A stretch of 64,000 nt of DNA from CAVSUR01 sp963731285. Its GTDB lineage: Bacteria > Actinomycetota > Actinomycetes > Streptosporangiales > Streptosporangiaceae. The stretch lies in NCBI GenBank assembly GCA_963731285.1, contig CAVSUR010000001.1:620001-684000 (forward strand). Reading direction: 5' to 3'. Shown here piece by piece: positions 8,445 through 17,632 of this stretch. The notes beneath the pieces were generated by a model. The model saw nothing but the letters and a program-made list of their open reading frames with translations. It was not told the origin of the DNA and did no database searches. Positions within the stretch are counted from its first letter, which is position 1. The number at the start of each line of letters is the position of its first letter. The translations under genes and the position numbers were made by a program.

Positions 8445-9005
8445 TCAGGCCAGTTCGACGAGCACGTTCGTCGGGTTGGTCACGACATCGTAGACCGCCG
8501 AGCGCTTCTGCGACTGGGCGATCAGTGCCTCAAGGTCGTCGCGGGAGGCGTCGGCGTCGATGGCGAAGCGGACGGTGATCGCCTCGAAGCCGTTGCGGAC
8601 GTCAGGGTCGGCGCCGAGAATGCCCAGGATGTTCATCGCGCCTTCGATCGTGGCGGTGACCGACCGGAGCTGGATGCCCCGGTGCTGGGCGACCGCGGCG
8701 ATGCCCGCGGTCAGGCACCCGACGAGGCCGACCAGCACGAATTCCACCGGGGTGGCGCCGTTGTCCTCGGACGCGAAGCACTCGGGGTGGTCCACGTCGA
8801 ACTCATAGGTGGTGCGGTGCTGCTGCTCGGCACCGAGCCCGGCGAAGCTGGCCACGGTCGACTGGCTGTGGGTACCGGTGCGCCAGGTGCAGCTGGCCCG
8901 CCAGGTGAATTGCGCCGCTTCCGGTGCGGCGGACAACGCGTTGCGGGCATCGAGCAGGGCCTGGACGTTCACGCCGTTGTCGACGCGACGGTCGGTGATG
9001 GTCAT
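8445..9005 (-). CDS. OsmC/Ohr-family protein
   Basis: The ATG at 9005 (MTITDRRVDNGVN) is chosen because AAAGGAGACACCG precedes it; the longer frame upstream overlaps the P450. Product is 186 residues. OsmC-type features are a mid-protein ECFASEDNGATPVEFVL and GLVGCLTAGI, where the second peroxidatic Cys is expected, so the two conserved cysteines of the family are both visible. OsmC proteins reduce organic hydroperoxides, but the larger OsmC-like members have unknown substrates. The gene lies 43 bases after the P450 stop in one operon. It may deal with peroxides from uncoupled monooxygenase turnover (inference). Confidence 0.85.
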   Translation of the reverse strand: MTITDRRVDNGVNVQALLDARNALSAAPEAAQFTWRASCTWRTGTHSQSTVASFAGLGAEQQHRTTYEFDVDHPECFASEDNGATPVEFVLVGLVGCLTAGIAAVAQHRGIQLRSVTATIEGAMNILGILGADPDVRNGFEAITVRFAIDADASRDDLEALIAQSQKRSAVYDVVTNPTNVLVELA

Positions 9006-9048
9006 CGGTGTCTCCTTTGATTTCGGTGCGGTCGGTGCGATCGCATGG

Positions 9049-10290
9049 TCAGTCATCCCGGTGCCGGGCGGCCCCGAGGACGACGGGGAGCGAGGTGAGG
9101 CCGCGCAGCACGAGACCGTCGCCGTGCGCCCAGGCGAGTGCGTCACGGTTGACGGCGAGCCGCAGGCCGGGGTGACGGCCGAGCAGTGCCTCGAAGGCGA
9201 CCCGCGCTTCCAGCCGGGCCAGCGGCGCGCCGAGACAGTAGTGAACGCCGTGGCCGAACCCCAGGTTCGATCCGTTGTTGATTCTAATGTCGAGGACGTC
9301 GGGGGCTGGGAAGCGGCCCGGATCGCGGTTGGCCGAGCCAAGGCACACCAGCACCTGCTCGTGCGCGGGGATCTCCACGCCGCCGACGGTCACCTGCTCG
9401 GCCGTGACCCGGAACGTGGCATGTGGGACCGGGGCGGTGAACCGGATGAGCTCGTCGATCGCGGCGGGAAGCTGCCCCAGATCGGCCAGCAGCACCTGGA
9501 GCTGGTCAGGGTGATCCAGCAGGGCCACCACCCCGTTGCCGATGAGGCTGGCCGTGGTGTCGTGGCCGGCCACGACGAGCTGGAACAGGCTTGACAGCAG
9601 CTCTTGGGTAGTGAGCGCGTCGCCGCCGGCGGCAACTAGCACGCTGACCAGGCCCCCGGCCGGGTTCCGCCGCTTGGCGTCGACGAGCTCGCGCAGGTAG
9701 GCCACGATCTTTTCGGATGCGCCGACCGCCTCGGCCGGCGGCTCACCGGCCCATCCGGTCAGCAGGACCTGGAACCAGGCGTGCAGGTCCGGGCGGTCGG
9801 CCTGGGGGATGCCCAGCAGCTCCCCGATGACGCTGAACGGCAGCGGGTGGGCGTACCCCTGGACGAGATCGACCGTGGCGCCGGGACCGGCGCCGTCGAG
9901 CTCATCGAGGAGGTTGCCGGCGATGTCCCGCACAGCCTGCTCGAGCGCGGCGACCCGGGACGGCACGAAGGCCCGGGACACCAGCCGCCGCAGCCGGGTG
10001 TGGACGGGTGGGTCGACGTTGAGCATGTGCCGCGAGAACTCCGGCCCGGGCAGGCCCTCGGCTACGACATCGCCGTTATCTTCGAGCGCGGCGAGCATGT
10101 CCTTGGAGATGCGGGGGTCGCCCAGCGCCTGGCGGGCTGCGTCGTAGCCGAGCACGACCCAGGCCGGATGACCGTCGGCGAGGCGCACCCGCTGCACCGG
10201 GCACCGGCCCCGGGCCTCGGCGAAGTGACCGAACGGGTCGTCCCGGATCGCCGGTTCCCAGCCGCCCCAGGTGGCCAGGGTGTCAGTCAT
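9049..10290 (-). CDS. Cytochrome P450
   Basis: Product is 413 residues, the normal size of a soluble bacterial class I P450. Visible motifs are the I-helix VAGHDTTAS (oxygen activation), the K-helix ExxR in DELIRFTAP, and the heme-binding loop FGHGVHYCLGAPLAR with the axial Cys. The N-terminal HMLNVDPPVHTRLRR segment fits the C-helix DPPxHTRxR motif of CYP105/107-like enzymes. Its start overlaps the end of the upstream NTF2-like gene by 8 bases, indicating translational coupling. It needs ferredoxin and reductase partners, none of which are in the window. Substrate unknown. Confidence 0.95.
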   Translation of the reverse strand: MTDTLATWGGWEPAIRDDPFGHFAEARGRCPVQRVRLADGHPAWVVLGYDAARQALGDPRISKDMLAALEDNGDVVAEGLPGPEFSRHMLNVDPPVHTRLRRLVSRAFVPSRVAALEQAVRDIAGNLLDELDGAGPGATVDLVQGYAHPLPFSVIGELLGIPQADRPDLHAWFQVLLTGWAGEPPAEAVGASEKIVAYLRELVDAKRRNPAGGLVSVLVAAGGDALTTQELLSSLFQLVVAGHDTTASLIGNGVVALLDHPDQLQVLLADLGQLPAAIDELIRFTAPVPHATFRVTAEQVTVGGVEIPAHEQVLVCLGSANRDPGRFPAPDVLDIRINNGSNLGFGHGVHYCLGAPLARLEARVAFEALLGRHPGLRLAVNRDALAWAHGDGLVLRGLTSLPVVLGAARHRDD

Positions 10291-10696
10291 CGTCGCCCTC
10301 GGGCCGGTAGCCGGTGCAGAGCAGGTCGAGCTGGGCGATGCGGCCGCCGTCGCCGGTGTCGGCGTAGGTCTGCTGTTCGACGGTGAACCAGCCGGCGCCG
10401 AGCCGCTCCGCCCGCAGCCGCAGCCGCCATTGCAGGTGCAACCGGCCGCCGACCTCCCCGACGGTGGCCTCCACGAGGTCGAAGTCCTGAGTGTCGCCGA
10501 ACCAGCCCGCGAACCGGTCTGCGATCACCCCGGCACCGGTCCACTCCCGCAGGCCCGACGGCAGCAGGGCGCGGAGCCGGGCGCCGGCGGCGAGCGCGCC
10601 GCCGAGCTGAGCGAAATCCTGGGCGGCCAGGCCCTCAAGGAACGACCCGGCCAGGGCGAACTGCGGCACCACGCTGTGGTCTTGGGCTGTGGTCAT
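10283..10696 (-). CDS. NTF2-like/SnoaL-type small protein
   Basis: Product is 137 residues. The pattern of an N-terminal helix pair (FLEGLAAQDFAQLGGAL), LLPSGLREWTGAGVIADRFA, and then four antiparallel strands ending in RIAQLDLLCTGY is that of the cone-shaped NTF2/ketosteroid-isomerase fold. Members isomerise or cyclise small molecules, or act as binding proteins. It is coupled to the P450 (8-base overlap) and lies 58 bases after the HD-GYP/LuxR gene. It may work on the same substrate as the P450. The family assignment rests on fold pattern only. Confidence 0.7.
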   Translation of the reverse strand: MTTAQDHSVVPQFALAGSFLEGLAAQDFAQLGGALAAGARLRALLPSGLREWTGAGVIADRFAGWFGDTQDFDLVEATVGEVGGRLHLQWRLRLRAERLGAGWFTVEQQTYADTGDGGRIAQLDLLCTGYRPEGDDD

Positions 10697-10754
10697 GAAC
10701 CCGTTATACGGATCGTCCAGCGGCGGCGAATCGGGTAACTGCCCGATCTTTCTG

Positions 10755-12326
10755 TCAGGTTCCGGGCTCGCCCGCCGTTCCGGTCAGGCCGTGCCGCATG
10801 GCGAACAGGGCGGCCCCGGTCCGCGTCTTGACGCCTAGCTTGGCGTAGATGTGCTCGAGGTGGGAGGAGACCGTCTTGCGGCTGACGTGCAGCTCGGCGG
10901 CGATCTCGAGATTGGACCGGCCCTGGCCGAGCCGCACCAGCACCTCCACCTCGCGGGCGGTGAGCCCCGACGGCAGCCCGGCACGGCGCCGGACGCGGTG
11001 GCCGGCGGCTTCGAGCACCGCGTGGACACACTCGCCGTCCAGCCGCCCGGCGCGCACCTCCTCGCGCATCACCCGCTCGGCCTCAGGGGCGTCAAGCGCC
11101 GGACGGTGCGGTCGGGGCTGACGCAGCGCCTGGTAAACGTCGGCGGCGCCGAGGATCCGCACCGGGAGCGAGATGGCGTCTCCGCGCAGCCCGTGCGGGT
11201 AGCCAGACCCGTCGAGCCGCTCGTGGTGCAGCGACGCGCAGCGCCCGGCCTCGGCCAGCAGCGGGATCCGGGCCAGCATCCGTTCGGTTAGGTACGGGTG
11301 GGTCCGCGCCCGCTCGCGCTGGGCGAGGCTCCACTCGCCGGGCTCGTCCCAGACACCGCTCGGGACCCCGATCATGCCGATGTCCTTGACCAGCGCCGCC
11401 CGGCGCAGCATGACGAGGCCGGCGTCCGGCAGCCCGAGCTTCGGGCCGGCCAGGGCGGCGAGCTCGGCCACGCCGCGGGAATGCCCCAGGCGCAGCGGAG
11501 ACTTCAGGTCACTGAAGTCAGCGAAGGCGGCGAGCGCCCGCTCCAGGTGGACCTCGCTCAATCCCGCGCCCAGCCCCGGGTCAAGCGCGATCACCTCCTC
11601 CCACGCCGAGATACCGCCCAGACCGTCGAGGATCTCCGGGTGCCGGGCGCAGAAGCAGTCGACCAGCTCCGGGTCGAACTGCGTGCCCCGCCGCTCCCGG
11701 GCCACGTGCAGCGCGGTCTCTGCGCCGCCCGTGTGGTGGAACGCCTCGATGGCATCGGCCAGGTGGACCAGGCGGATGGCCGGAGCAAGATCACCGGCAC
11801 CAAATGACCCGGGCACCCCTTTCCCGTCCCATCGTTCGAACGTCTGCAGCAGCGGCTCGCACACGGCCGGGCCCAGCCCAAGCCGTTCGGCAAGATCGCT
11901 CGTCACCCGGCAGTGCGACTCCATCAGCTGCTGCACCGAGCGGCCGGCGGTCGCCAGGAATTTCCCGACCAGCCCGATCCGGCGGAAACCCGACTGACCG
12001 CGACCGAGATGGCGGCCGACGAACACCGCCATGGTGACACGGTCCAGGTCTTCATCGCGGGTATCGGCGTACAACCCGATCTCATCGCCGAACACCGCTG
12101 CCAGCTCAGTGGTGTCGACGGCACAGCCCACCCACGCCAGCAGCGACGTATAGTACGCAGACGTGCAGGCCACCTGATCCATCCCGGCCGCCGCCCCCAG
12201 CCGCATGGCAACAACGGTCTGGCGCAGCACCCGCTCCATCGGCCGTCCCATCCCAAGATCGGCGACAAGCGACAGCATCGCCACCAGCTCGGCCAGAGTC
12301 ACCCGCATCGGGAGGCGCGCAGCCAC
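10755..12326 (-). CDS. HD-GYP phosphohydrolase-like regulator with C-terminal LuxR HTH
   Basis: Product is 523 residues. Two HD-type helical domains are visible. A degenerate first one spans about residues 15-220 (MESHCRVTSDLAERLGLG, ERWDGKG). The second, at about 270-420, carries HD-GYP features: LGHSRGVAELA, the ALVKDIGMIG segment, RTHPYLTERML and LHHERLDGSGYP. The LuxR HTH is at about 455-510 (LTAREVEVLVRLGQGRSNLE, VSRKTVSSHLEHIYAKLG). In HD-GYP enzymes the third of these segments normally reads HDxG; here the His is Lys (VKDIG), so metal binding or hydrolysis may be lost and the domain may be a sensor. As first gene of a five-gene operon it probably regulates its own operon (inference). 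Confidence 0.9.
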   Translation of the reverse strand: MAARLPMRVTLAELVAMLSLVADLGMGRPMERVLRQTVVAMRLGAAAGMDQVACTSAYYTSLLAWVGCAVDTTELAAVFGDEIGLYADTRDEDLDRVTMAVFVGRHLGRGQSGFRRIGLVGKFLATAGRSVQQLMESHCRVTSDLAERLGLGPAVCEPLLQTFERWDGKGVPGSFGAGDLAPAIRLVHLADAIEAFHHTGGAETALHVARERRGTQFDPELVDCFCARHPEILDGLGGISAWEEVIALDPGLGAGLSEVHLERALAAFADFSDLKSPLRLGHSRGVAELAALAGPKLGLPDAGLVMLRRAALVKDIGMIGVPSGVWDEPGEWSLAQRERARTHPYLTERMLARIPLLAEAGRCASLHHERLDGSGYPHGLRGDAISLPVRILGAADVYQALRQPRPHRPALDAPEAERVMREEVRAGRLDGECVHAVLEAAGHRVRRRAGLPSGLTAREVEVLVRLGQGRSNLEIAAELHVSRKTVSSHLEHIYAKLGVKTRTGAALFAMRHGLTGTAGEPGT

Positions 12327-12585
12327 CAGCCCATTCTCCCCCTCCGAGCCGAATTACCAGATCTGGCCCGATCCAGACCCACAAGCCCGCATCGAGACGG
12401 CACGCCGATCGGCGGATACGGCGTCTAAGCCGACCCGGCCCCGGTCACGCTTTGTCACAGAGCTACTCGTCCGGCGGTCCACAGCCACGTGACCATATGC
12501 GCGTCATCGTGAACATCACCAGGAGATTGCGGCCAACCCAATCCGATGACCGAAAATCACCGAGAGTGACGTTCCGTGCTAGCGG

Positions 12586-12687
12586 CTAATGATGCGTAAC
12601 ACTCGGCGCGATTCCGACTTCCCGCATCAGGGTCTTGTGAGTGTGCCGCAGCCCATGCGGCGTCAGCCCCGGTGCGATCGGCAGCCA
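12586..12687 (-). pseudogene. Tyrosine recombinase C-terminal fragment
   Basis: The minus-strand frame reads WLPIAPGLTPHGLRHTHKTL followed by MREVGIAPSVTHH and a stop. LTPHGLRHTHKT is the box II HxxR motif of actinobacterial phage-type integrases. The Arg I box upstream and the catalytic Tyr downstream are both missing. It is a remnant of an integrated element that abuts the 5'-truncated zincin gene on the other strand. Confidence 0.7.
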
Positions 12688-12764
12688 GCATGCCTCCGCT
12701 CGCCGTGAGGCTCCGCGGCCGCGCACCGGAATCCCTGGCCACGGGTCAGCGACTCGGCCAGGCG

Positions 12765-13025
12765 ATGGGCAATGTCGCGGTGACGGTCGAGCACGGCCCG
12801 GGGCCGCCCGGCCTGCTCGGGCTGTACCACGGCGTCCCGCTGACCAGCCGAACATCACAGTACGCGGGGGTGCTGCCCGACCGGATCACCATCTACCGGC
12901 AGGCCATCTGCGCGATATGCCGCACCGAGCAGGAGGCCGCCGCCCAGGTCCGCCGTACCGTCATCCACGAGATCGCCCACCATTTCGGCATCGACGACCA
13001 CCGGCTCAGCGAGCTCGGCTGGTAA
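12765..13025 (+). pseudogene. Zincin-like metallopeptidase (PF06262 type), 5'-truncated
   Basis: The C-terminal two thirds of this family are clear: LLGLYHGVPLTSRTSQYAGV, LPDRITIYRQAI, and the metal site TVIHEIAHHFGIDDHRLSEL (HExxHxxGxxD). Complete members are about 115-130 residues and begin with a helix containing an acidic EEF motif. That segment is absent here, and the upstream DNA is antisense to an integrase scrap. The frame is open further upstream to 12672, and the ATG at 12765 gives 86 residues. Folding and activity are doubtful. Normal family role is unknown. Confidence 0.65.
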
Positions 13026-13817
13026 CACCCCTGGCACAGCCCGCCCGAGATGAGCACACCTGCCGCTGCGGGTGCGTGTGTCAGGTCCGACCCTACGGGG
13101 GCGCTCCTTATGTCAAGGTGCATCTCGCTGAAAGGCCGGATCGACCCCGGTGCAGGCCGAGTTCGACGATGCGGCCATCCTGGGGGTGCCAGGTGGGTCA
13201 GCACACCGCGTCGCGGGGATGTGTCGTCATCCCTGAAGGAGCGGGGATTTGCGAATCCTGGCGGAGACCGCGATGCGGCGTAAACGGATTCACCCACTGC
13301 AAGCCCGACTCGCGGATGTTGCCGCGGTAAGTGCCGAACAGCTGCTCGAAGCGCCTGCCCGGGCACGACGGCGGTAAGCCGCCTTCGCCGCGAACAGAAG
13401 TGCTGTGATGACCGCACTGCATGCCGCCTGCGGCCATATCCTGACCGTCCGGCCGGGTTAGTCTCGTCACTGGCCTCTGCCGCGGCCCCGGCCCCGGCCC
13501 GTCCATCACAGGCTCGGCCCCCGGCGGGATGACGGTCTTTCTCCCGGCGCGGTGGGCAGCCACCCATGGTGCCCTTCGCTGGTGGCCGGCGGCCACGCTT
13601 CCGCCACTGGGCCGTCCCTGGCCCTGTCGGTGGCCCTGCGGCGCCGTCCGGCGAGTGCCGGTAGGGCGGTGATCGGGGAAGTTCCGAGCTTGCTCGGGTG
13701 ATTTTCCGCGAAGCGTGGGCAGTGCGTTTCGTCGAGCGCGGGGGGCAGCTCCGACCGGGTCAGCCCGGGTACTCGCGTCCTGACACGTCTACCGCGTGTA
13801 TCAAGAAGGGGAAAACT
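13026..13817 (+). other. No recognisable gene
   Basis: About 790 bases in which the open frames on both strands (longest 224 codons on the minus strand) show no family motif, no ribosome binding site and skewed composition. Probably degraded DNA next to the integrase scar. The last 15 bases carry the AAGAAGGGGAAA ribosome binding site of the following SDR gene. Confidence 0.5.
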
Positions 13818-14621
13818 ATGGCTGAGCCCAGGCAGTTCGCTGTCGTCACTGGAGCCTCGAGTGGCATTGGCCTGGAACTGGCCCGTCAGTTCGCCGGTCA
13901 CGGCTTTGATGTCCTCATCGCCGCCGAGGATGGCGAGCTGGCCGCCGCGGCCGGCGAACTGTCTGCCGGTGGCGCGGACGTCCAGACGGTACGTGCGGAC
14001 CTGTCCACGGCGGAGGGCGTCGAGCAGCTAGTGGCGGCGATCACCGCCGCCGGCCGTGCGGTGGACGCGATCGCGGTCAACGCCGGTATCGGCAACAGCG
14101 GCGCCTTCATCGACATACCGCTGGCCGACGAGCAGCGGCTGATCGGCCTGAACGTCAGCTCCACCGTGCACCTGGCCAAGCGCGTCCTCCCGGAGATGGT
14201 GCGCCGCGGTGCGGGACGGATGCTGTTCACTGCATCGGTTGCCAGCACGATGCCCGGCCCCTACTACGCCACCTATGCGGCGTCGAAGGCGTTCGTGCTG
14301 TCCTTCGCCGAGGCGCTGCGCTACGAGCTTAAAGACACCGGCATCAGCATCACCGCGCTCATGCCCGGCCCGACCGACACCGAATTCTTCGACCGGGCCG
14401 GCATGGGGGACACCCCGGTCGGTTCGGCGAAGAAGGACGATCCGGCCGAGGTTGCCCGGGATGGCTTCGACGCGCTGATGGCCGGCAAGGACCACGTGGT
14501 GGCCGGCTCGGCGAAGAACAGGCTGCAAACCGCTGCCGGGAAGGTCATGACCGAGCCCGTCAAGGCTGCCGCCCATGCCCGCATGACCAAGCCGGAAGGC
14601 GGGCCGGGCACGCAGTCATAG
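13818..14621 (+). CDS. Short-chain dehydrogenase/reductase (SDR)
   Basis: ATG 13818 is chosen over the longer frame because AGAAGGGG lies 8 bases upstream and the coding pattern begins at MAEPRQFAVVTGASSGIG. Product is 267 residues. Motifs are TGASSGIG (NAD(P) binding), NAGIGNSG, catalytic Ser in FTASVAS and YAASK (Tyr and Lys), all canonical for classical SDRs of the DltE/YdfG kind. The C-terminal MAGKDHVVAGSAKNR matches the subgroup often found near stress and detoxification genes. Substrate unknown. The alcohol dehydrogenase starts 65 bases downstream on the same strand, possibly cotranscribed. Confidence 0.9.
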   Translation: MAEPRQFAVVTGASSGIGLELARQFAGHGFDVLIAAEDGELAAAAGELSAGGADVQTVRADLSTAEGVEQLVAAITAAGRAVDAIAVNAGIGNSGAFIDIPLADEQRLIGLNVSSTVHLAKRVLPEMVRRGAGRMLFTASVASTMPGPYYATYAASKAFVLSFAEALRYELKDTGISITALMPGPTDTEFFDRAGMGDTPVGSAKKDDPAEVARDGFDALMAGKDHVVAGSAKNRLQTAAGKVMTEPVKAAAHARMTKPEGGPGTQS

Positions 14622-14686
14622 GCAGGAAGACGACCCGGCAGCCGCATATTTTCCGCAGCTTCACCCAGCCCGGACAGGAGCAGCTC

Positions 14687-15889
14687 ATGAGGGCATTGAC
14701 ATGGCAGGGCAACGAAGACGTCCAGGTCACCGATGTCGCTGACCCCCGGATTCAGGAATCCAACGATGTGATCATCAGGGTTACCTCTACCGCGATCTGC
14801 GGCTCTGATCTGCACCTTTACGGCGTCCTCGGCCCATACCTGAAGCCCGGTGACGTGCTAGGCCACGAAACGATGGGCATCGTGGAGGAAGTCGGGGCGG
14901 ATATCTCCCACCTGACGGTCGGCGATCGGGTCGTCATTCCGTTCAACATCTCGTGCGGGCACTGCTGGATGTGCAGGCGCGGCCTGTTCGCGCAGTGCGA
15001 AACGACCCAGATCCGCGACCAGGGCAAGGGAGCGGCGCTGTTCGGCTACACCTCGCTGTACGGCTCGGTCCCCGGCGGGCAGGCACAGTTCCTGCGGGTG
15101 CCTCAAGCCCAGTTCGGGCCGATCAAGATTCCGGCTGGCACTCCGGACGAGCAGTTTCTGTACCTGTCCGACATCCTGCCGACCGCCTATCAGGCCGTGG
15201 CCTACGCCGACACTCCTCGGGACGGGACACTCGCCGTGCTGGGGCTCGGACCGGTGGGACAGTTCGCGGCGCGGATCGCCAGGCACCTCGGCGTCGGGCG
15301 GGTCATCGGCGTGGACCCCGTGCCCGAGCGCCGCGCGGCCGCCGAGCGGTTTGGCGCCGAGACCCTCGACCTGGACCAGGATGAGGACACCGCCAGCGCG
15401 CTGATCGAAATGGTGGACGGCCGCGGGCCCGACGCGGTGATCGACGCGGTCGGGATGGAGGCGCACGGACACGAAGAGGCACGCAGCAACAAGCTGGCCG
15501 AGATCGCCCAGAAGACAGCCGGCTTGCTTCCCGACGCCGTGTCCCAGAAGATCACCGACAAGGCGGCGGTGGACCGGCTTGATGCGTTGCACGCCGCAGT
15601 CAAAGGGGTGCGCCGCGGCGGCACCGTTTCCATCAGCGGTGTCTACGGCGGAGAAGTGGACCCCATGCCCATGATGGAAATCTTCGACCGCGCAGTGCAG
15701 CTGCGAATGGGCCAGGCGCACGTCAAACGGTGGATCGACGACCTTATGCCGATCGTCAGCGACGATAGCGACCCTCTCGGCGTCCGGCAGTTCGCCACCC
15801 ACCACCTAGCTCTGGAGGACGCCCCGCACGGGTATGAGATCTTCCGCGACAAGGCTGAAGGCTGCATCAAAGTAGTCCTGCAGCCCTAG
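14687..15889 (+). CDS. Zinc-dependent alcohol dehydrogenase (glutathione-independent formaldehyde-dehydrogenase-like)
   Basis: Product is 400 residues, start ATG 14687 with GGACAGGAGCAGCTC upstream. It is a medium-chain dehydrogenase: catalytic zinc ligands Cys in AICGSDLH and GHE in VLGHETMG, structural zinc cysteines in ISCGHCWMCRRGLFAQCE, and an NAD-binding VLGLGPVGQFAARIA motif near residue 185. The insert of about 45 residues between the Rossmann strands (GHEEARSNKLAEIAQKTAGL onward) is typical of the long FDH-like subgroup acting on aldehydes or S-hydroxymethyl adducts. Together with the upstream SDR it looks like an aldehyde or alcohol handling pair. Confidence 0.92.
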   Translation: MRALTWQGNEDVQVTDVADPRIQESNDVIIRVTSTAICGSDLHLYGVLGPYLKPGDVLGHETMGIVEEVGADISHLTVGDRVVIPFNISCGHCWMCRRGLFAQCETTQIRDQGKGAALFGYTSLYGSVPGGQAQFLRVPQAQFGPIKIPAGTPDEQFLYLSDILPTAYQAVAYADTPRDGTLAVLGLGPVGQFAARIARHLGVGRVIGVDPVPERRAAAERFGAETLDLDQDEDTASALIEMVDGRGPDAVIDAVGMEAHGHEEARSNKLAEIAQKTAGLLPDAVSQKITDKAAVDRLDALHAAVKGVRRGGTVSISGVYGGEVDPMPMMEIFDRAVQLRMGQAHVKRWIDDLMPIVSDDSDPLGVRQFATHHLALEDAPHGYEIFRDKAEGCIKVVLQP

Positions 15890-16307
15890 GATCCGCAGAT
15901 TATTTTCGCACTGACTTTTGATCATGATGCGCCCTGGCTTGAGGTGTACGCGCGGTGGCCGGCGAGTGCGGGGAATCTGGGCCGCGCCGCGGCACCGCCC
16001 GTCCCGCCTGTGGCGATGACCGTGTCGCGGTGAAACCTCCAGCGCTCGGGCCGGCTTCGCCGTGATGGATACTCACCGCGTCCGAATTTCTGAGGGGCTC
16101 AGGAAGCCAGACTCTAGGTTCATCTGCATTGGCTCGCAATCGGCCACCGTTTCAAAGAGAGCGTTACGCTGCCTCTTGGCTAGCTGCACCCGAGGTGGAT
16201 ACGACCGCACCCCACGCGCGCAGTGCGAGCAGGGCAAGTTATCCCGAGTCCGGCAAGCCGCAGCCCGGCCACCCGCGGCGGATAAGCCGGGCTGGGCGAC
16301 TGGCAGG
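15890..16307 (+). other. No recognisable gene
   Basis: About 420 bases between convergent genes (the dehydrogenase on plus, the small conserved protein on minus). Frames here have no ribosome binding site or family motif. I see no clear hairpin terminator. Confidence 0.5.
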
Positions 16308-16550
16308 TCAGCTCGTGGCCGGGCCGCCGCCTTCCGTGCCGGAGAGCTTCCTCAGCAGCTCGTTGCACCGCGCGGCGCTGGCCGAGTTCTGCTTCATCAC
16401 ATCGCGGACGAACTGGGCCACGTCGTTCATCCCGGCATTCTCGGCGTCCCGCACGTACTGGCCATAGTCGTGCCCGGCCTTCAGCGCGTGATACTGGATG
16501 GACACCAGGTCGTAGAAGACGTCCTCGAAGCCGGTCTCGCCAGTAGCCAT
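16308..16550 (-). CDS. Small conserved protein, all-helical
   Basis: Two adjacent ATGs (16553 and 16550) follow AAAGGAGCCA; the second has the better spacing (6 bases) and gives 80 residues. The sequence (TGFEDVFYDLVSIQYHALKA, YGQYVRDAENAGMNDVAQFV, then an ARCNELLRKL tail) is predicted helical. It resembles a small protein I have seen repeatedly in actinomycetes, perhaps distantly ferritin-like. No catalytic or metal motif can be argued for. It stands alone between two empty stretches. Function unknown. Confidence 0.75.
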   Translation of the reverse strand: MATGETGFEDVFYDLVSIQYHALKAGHDYGQYVRDAENAGMNDVAQFVRDVMKQNSASAARCNELLRKLSGTEGGGPATS

Positions 16551-16553
16551 CAT

Positions 16554-17632
16554 TGGCTCCTTTCAGCAAATGTGTGAGTACCATCGCCTACCCGGTCGTC
16601 CGGCATTAAACGCCCGGCCGTATGTTCGCCGGAACAGCAGCTCACCGAGGACCCCGGACAGCAGCGGCTAGCCCTCTTCGTTCCCCAGCCCGGGACCTCG
16701 TCCCGCTGCCGGGCCATTGTCTGTGAACTGGCTGCCGGTCCTTGCTTGAGGCCTGGCACCCCGGCTCATGTTTCGAGAGCTAAGGATCCCGGGCAGAAGA
16801 AGCCAGGGGTGCCGCAGGCCGCTGGTGCGTGATGCATGCCCGGGCCGGGCGTCGCGGGCTCGGGCGGCGGTGAATGCGGCCACTGGCGGGCAAGCTGATT
16901 GCGCAGCTCAGAATCGGCCCGCAGGCCGAAGTCCGCCAGCGGGCGTGCTCATAGCGGGCAAGGTGCCCGCGGCACGTGCGCACGGCGACAGTTACGGCCT
17001 GCCACCAGACGGCCGACGCTACATCACACAGCCGCATTTGCTGTATTGCCTCACGAATATCGTCATGGTCTGCGATTGCCTCGCGCATCTGCCGCAGACC
17101 GTGGCCGGCCTGCGTAAAGCTATACCGCCGAACTCGGTGGTCATTTTTACTGGACGCATCGGCATTTGCCCCTGACAAATCTCTGCGTCTGTCCCGTGCC
17201 CTCATTACGTCATTGCATTATGGCAGCTTGTTGTCTTCGTCTCTCCCCTCGTTCTGTCGCACATTCCGTTTACTATGGCCATGATCAATATCCGTTTAGC
17301 GCCTTGCTGACCAGCAGTAACGCTCCTTGTTTGTGCCGTCGGGCGGGAGCGGCTTAAGGCCGCTGCCTCGGTGATGGGAGACGGCGAAGGAACTCTGCCA
17401 TAGCCGCCGCGACGCATTAGTGATGGGTGAAGGCCTATGTGCCAAGGGCTCGCCTGCCGGTTCTGCCGGCGCGCGGTGGCGCCGGCGCCCTGGAGGGGCG
17501 CGCACGTTGCCGGGCATAATTCGAGGTGGGGGCGCAGGCGCCAGGCCCAGACCTGATCGGGTGAGGGGATCAGGTTCCAACTCCGTCGAACCGGTCGCAG
17601 CGACGGTCGGCTTGTAAGCCCGCGAGGCCATC
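16554..17632 (+). other. Long stretch without recognisable gene, with a lower-GC patch
   Basis: About 1.08 kb between a small minus-strand gene and a large plus-strand regulator. Frames up to 141 codons occur but none has a start signal or family motif. The part from about 17030 to 17400 is noticeably richer in A and T than its surroundings (for example cattttta and cgtttactatgg). That is compatible with promoters, a degraded foreign segment or an untranslated RNA. No tRNA or hairpin array seen. Confidence 0.45.

Noticed and set aside
12443..12475. TGTCACA followed by CGTC as an ECF41 promoter
   Set aside because: The spacer is only about 8 bases instead of about 16, and no ECF41 target gene follows.
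13050..13283. 77-codon plus-strand frame (MSTPAAAGACVRSDPTG) as a gene
   Set aside because: No ribosome binding site, no family similarity and no coding-like codon pattern compared with neighbouring genes.
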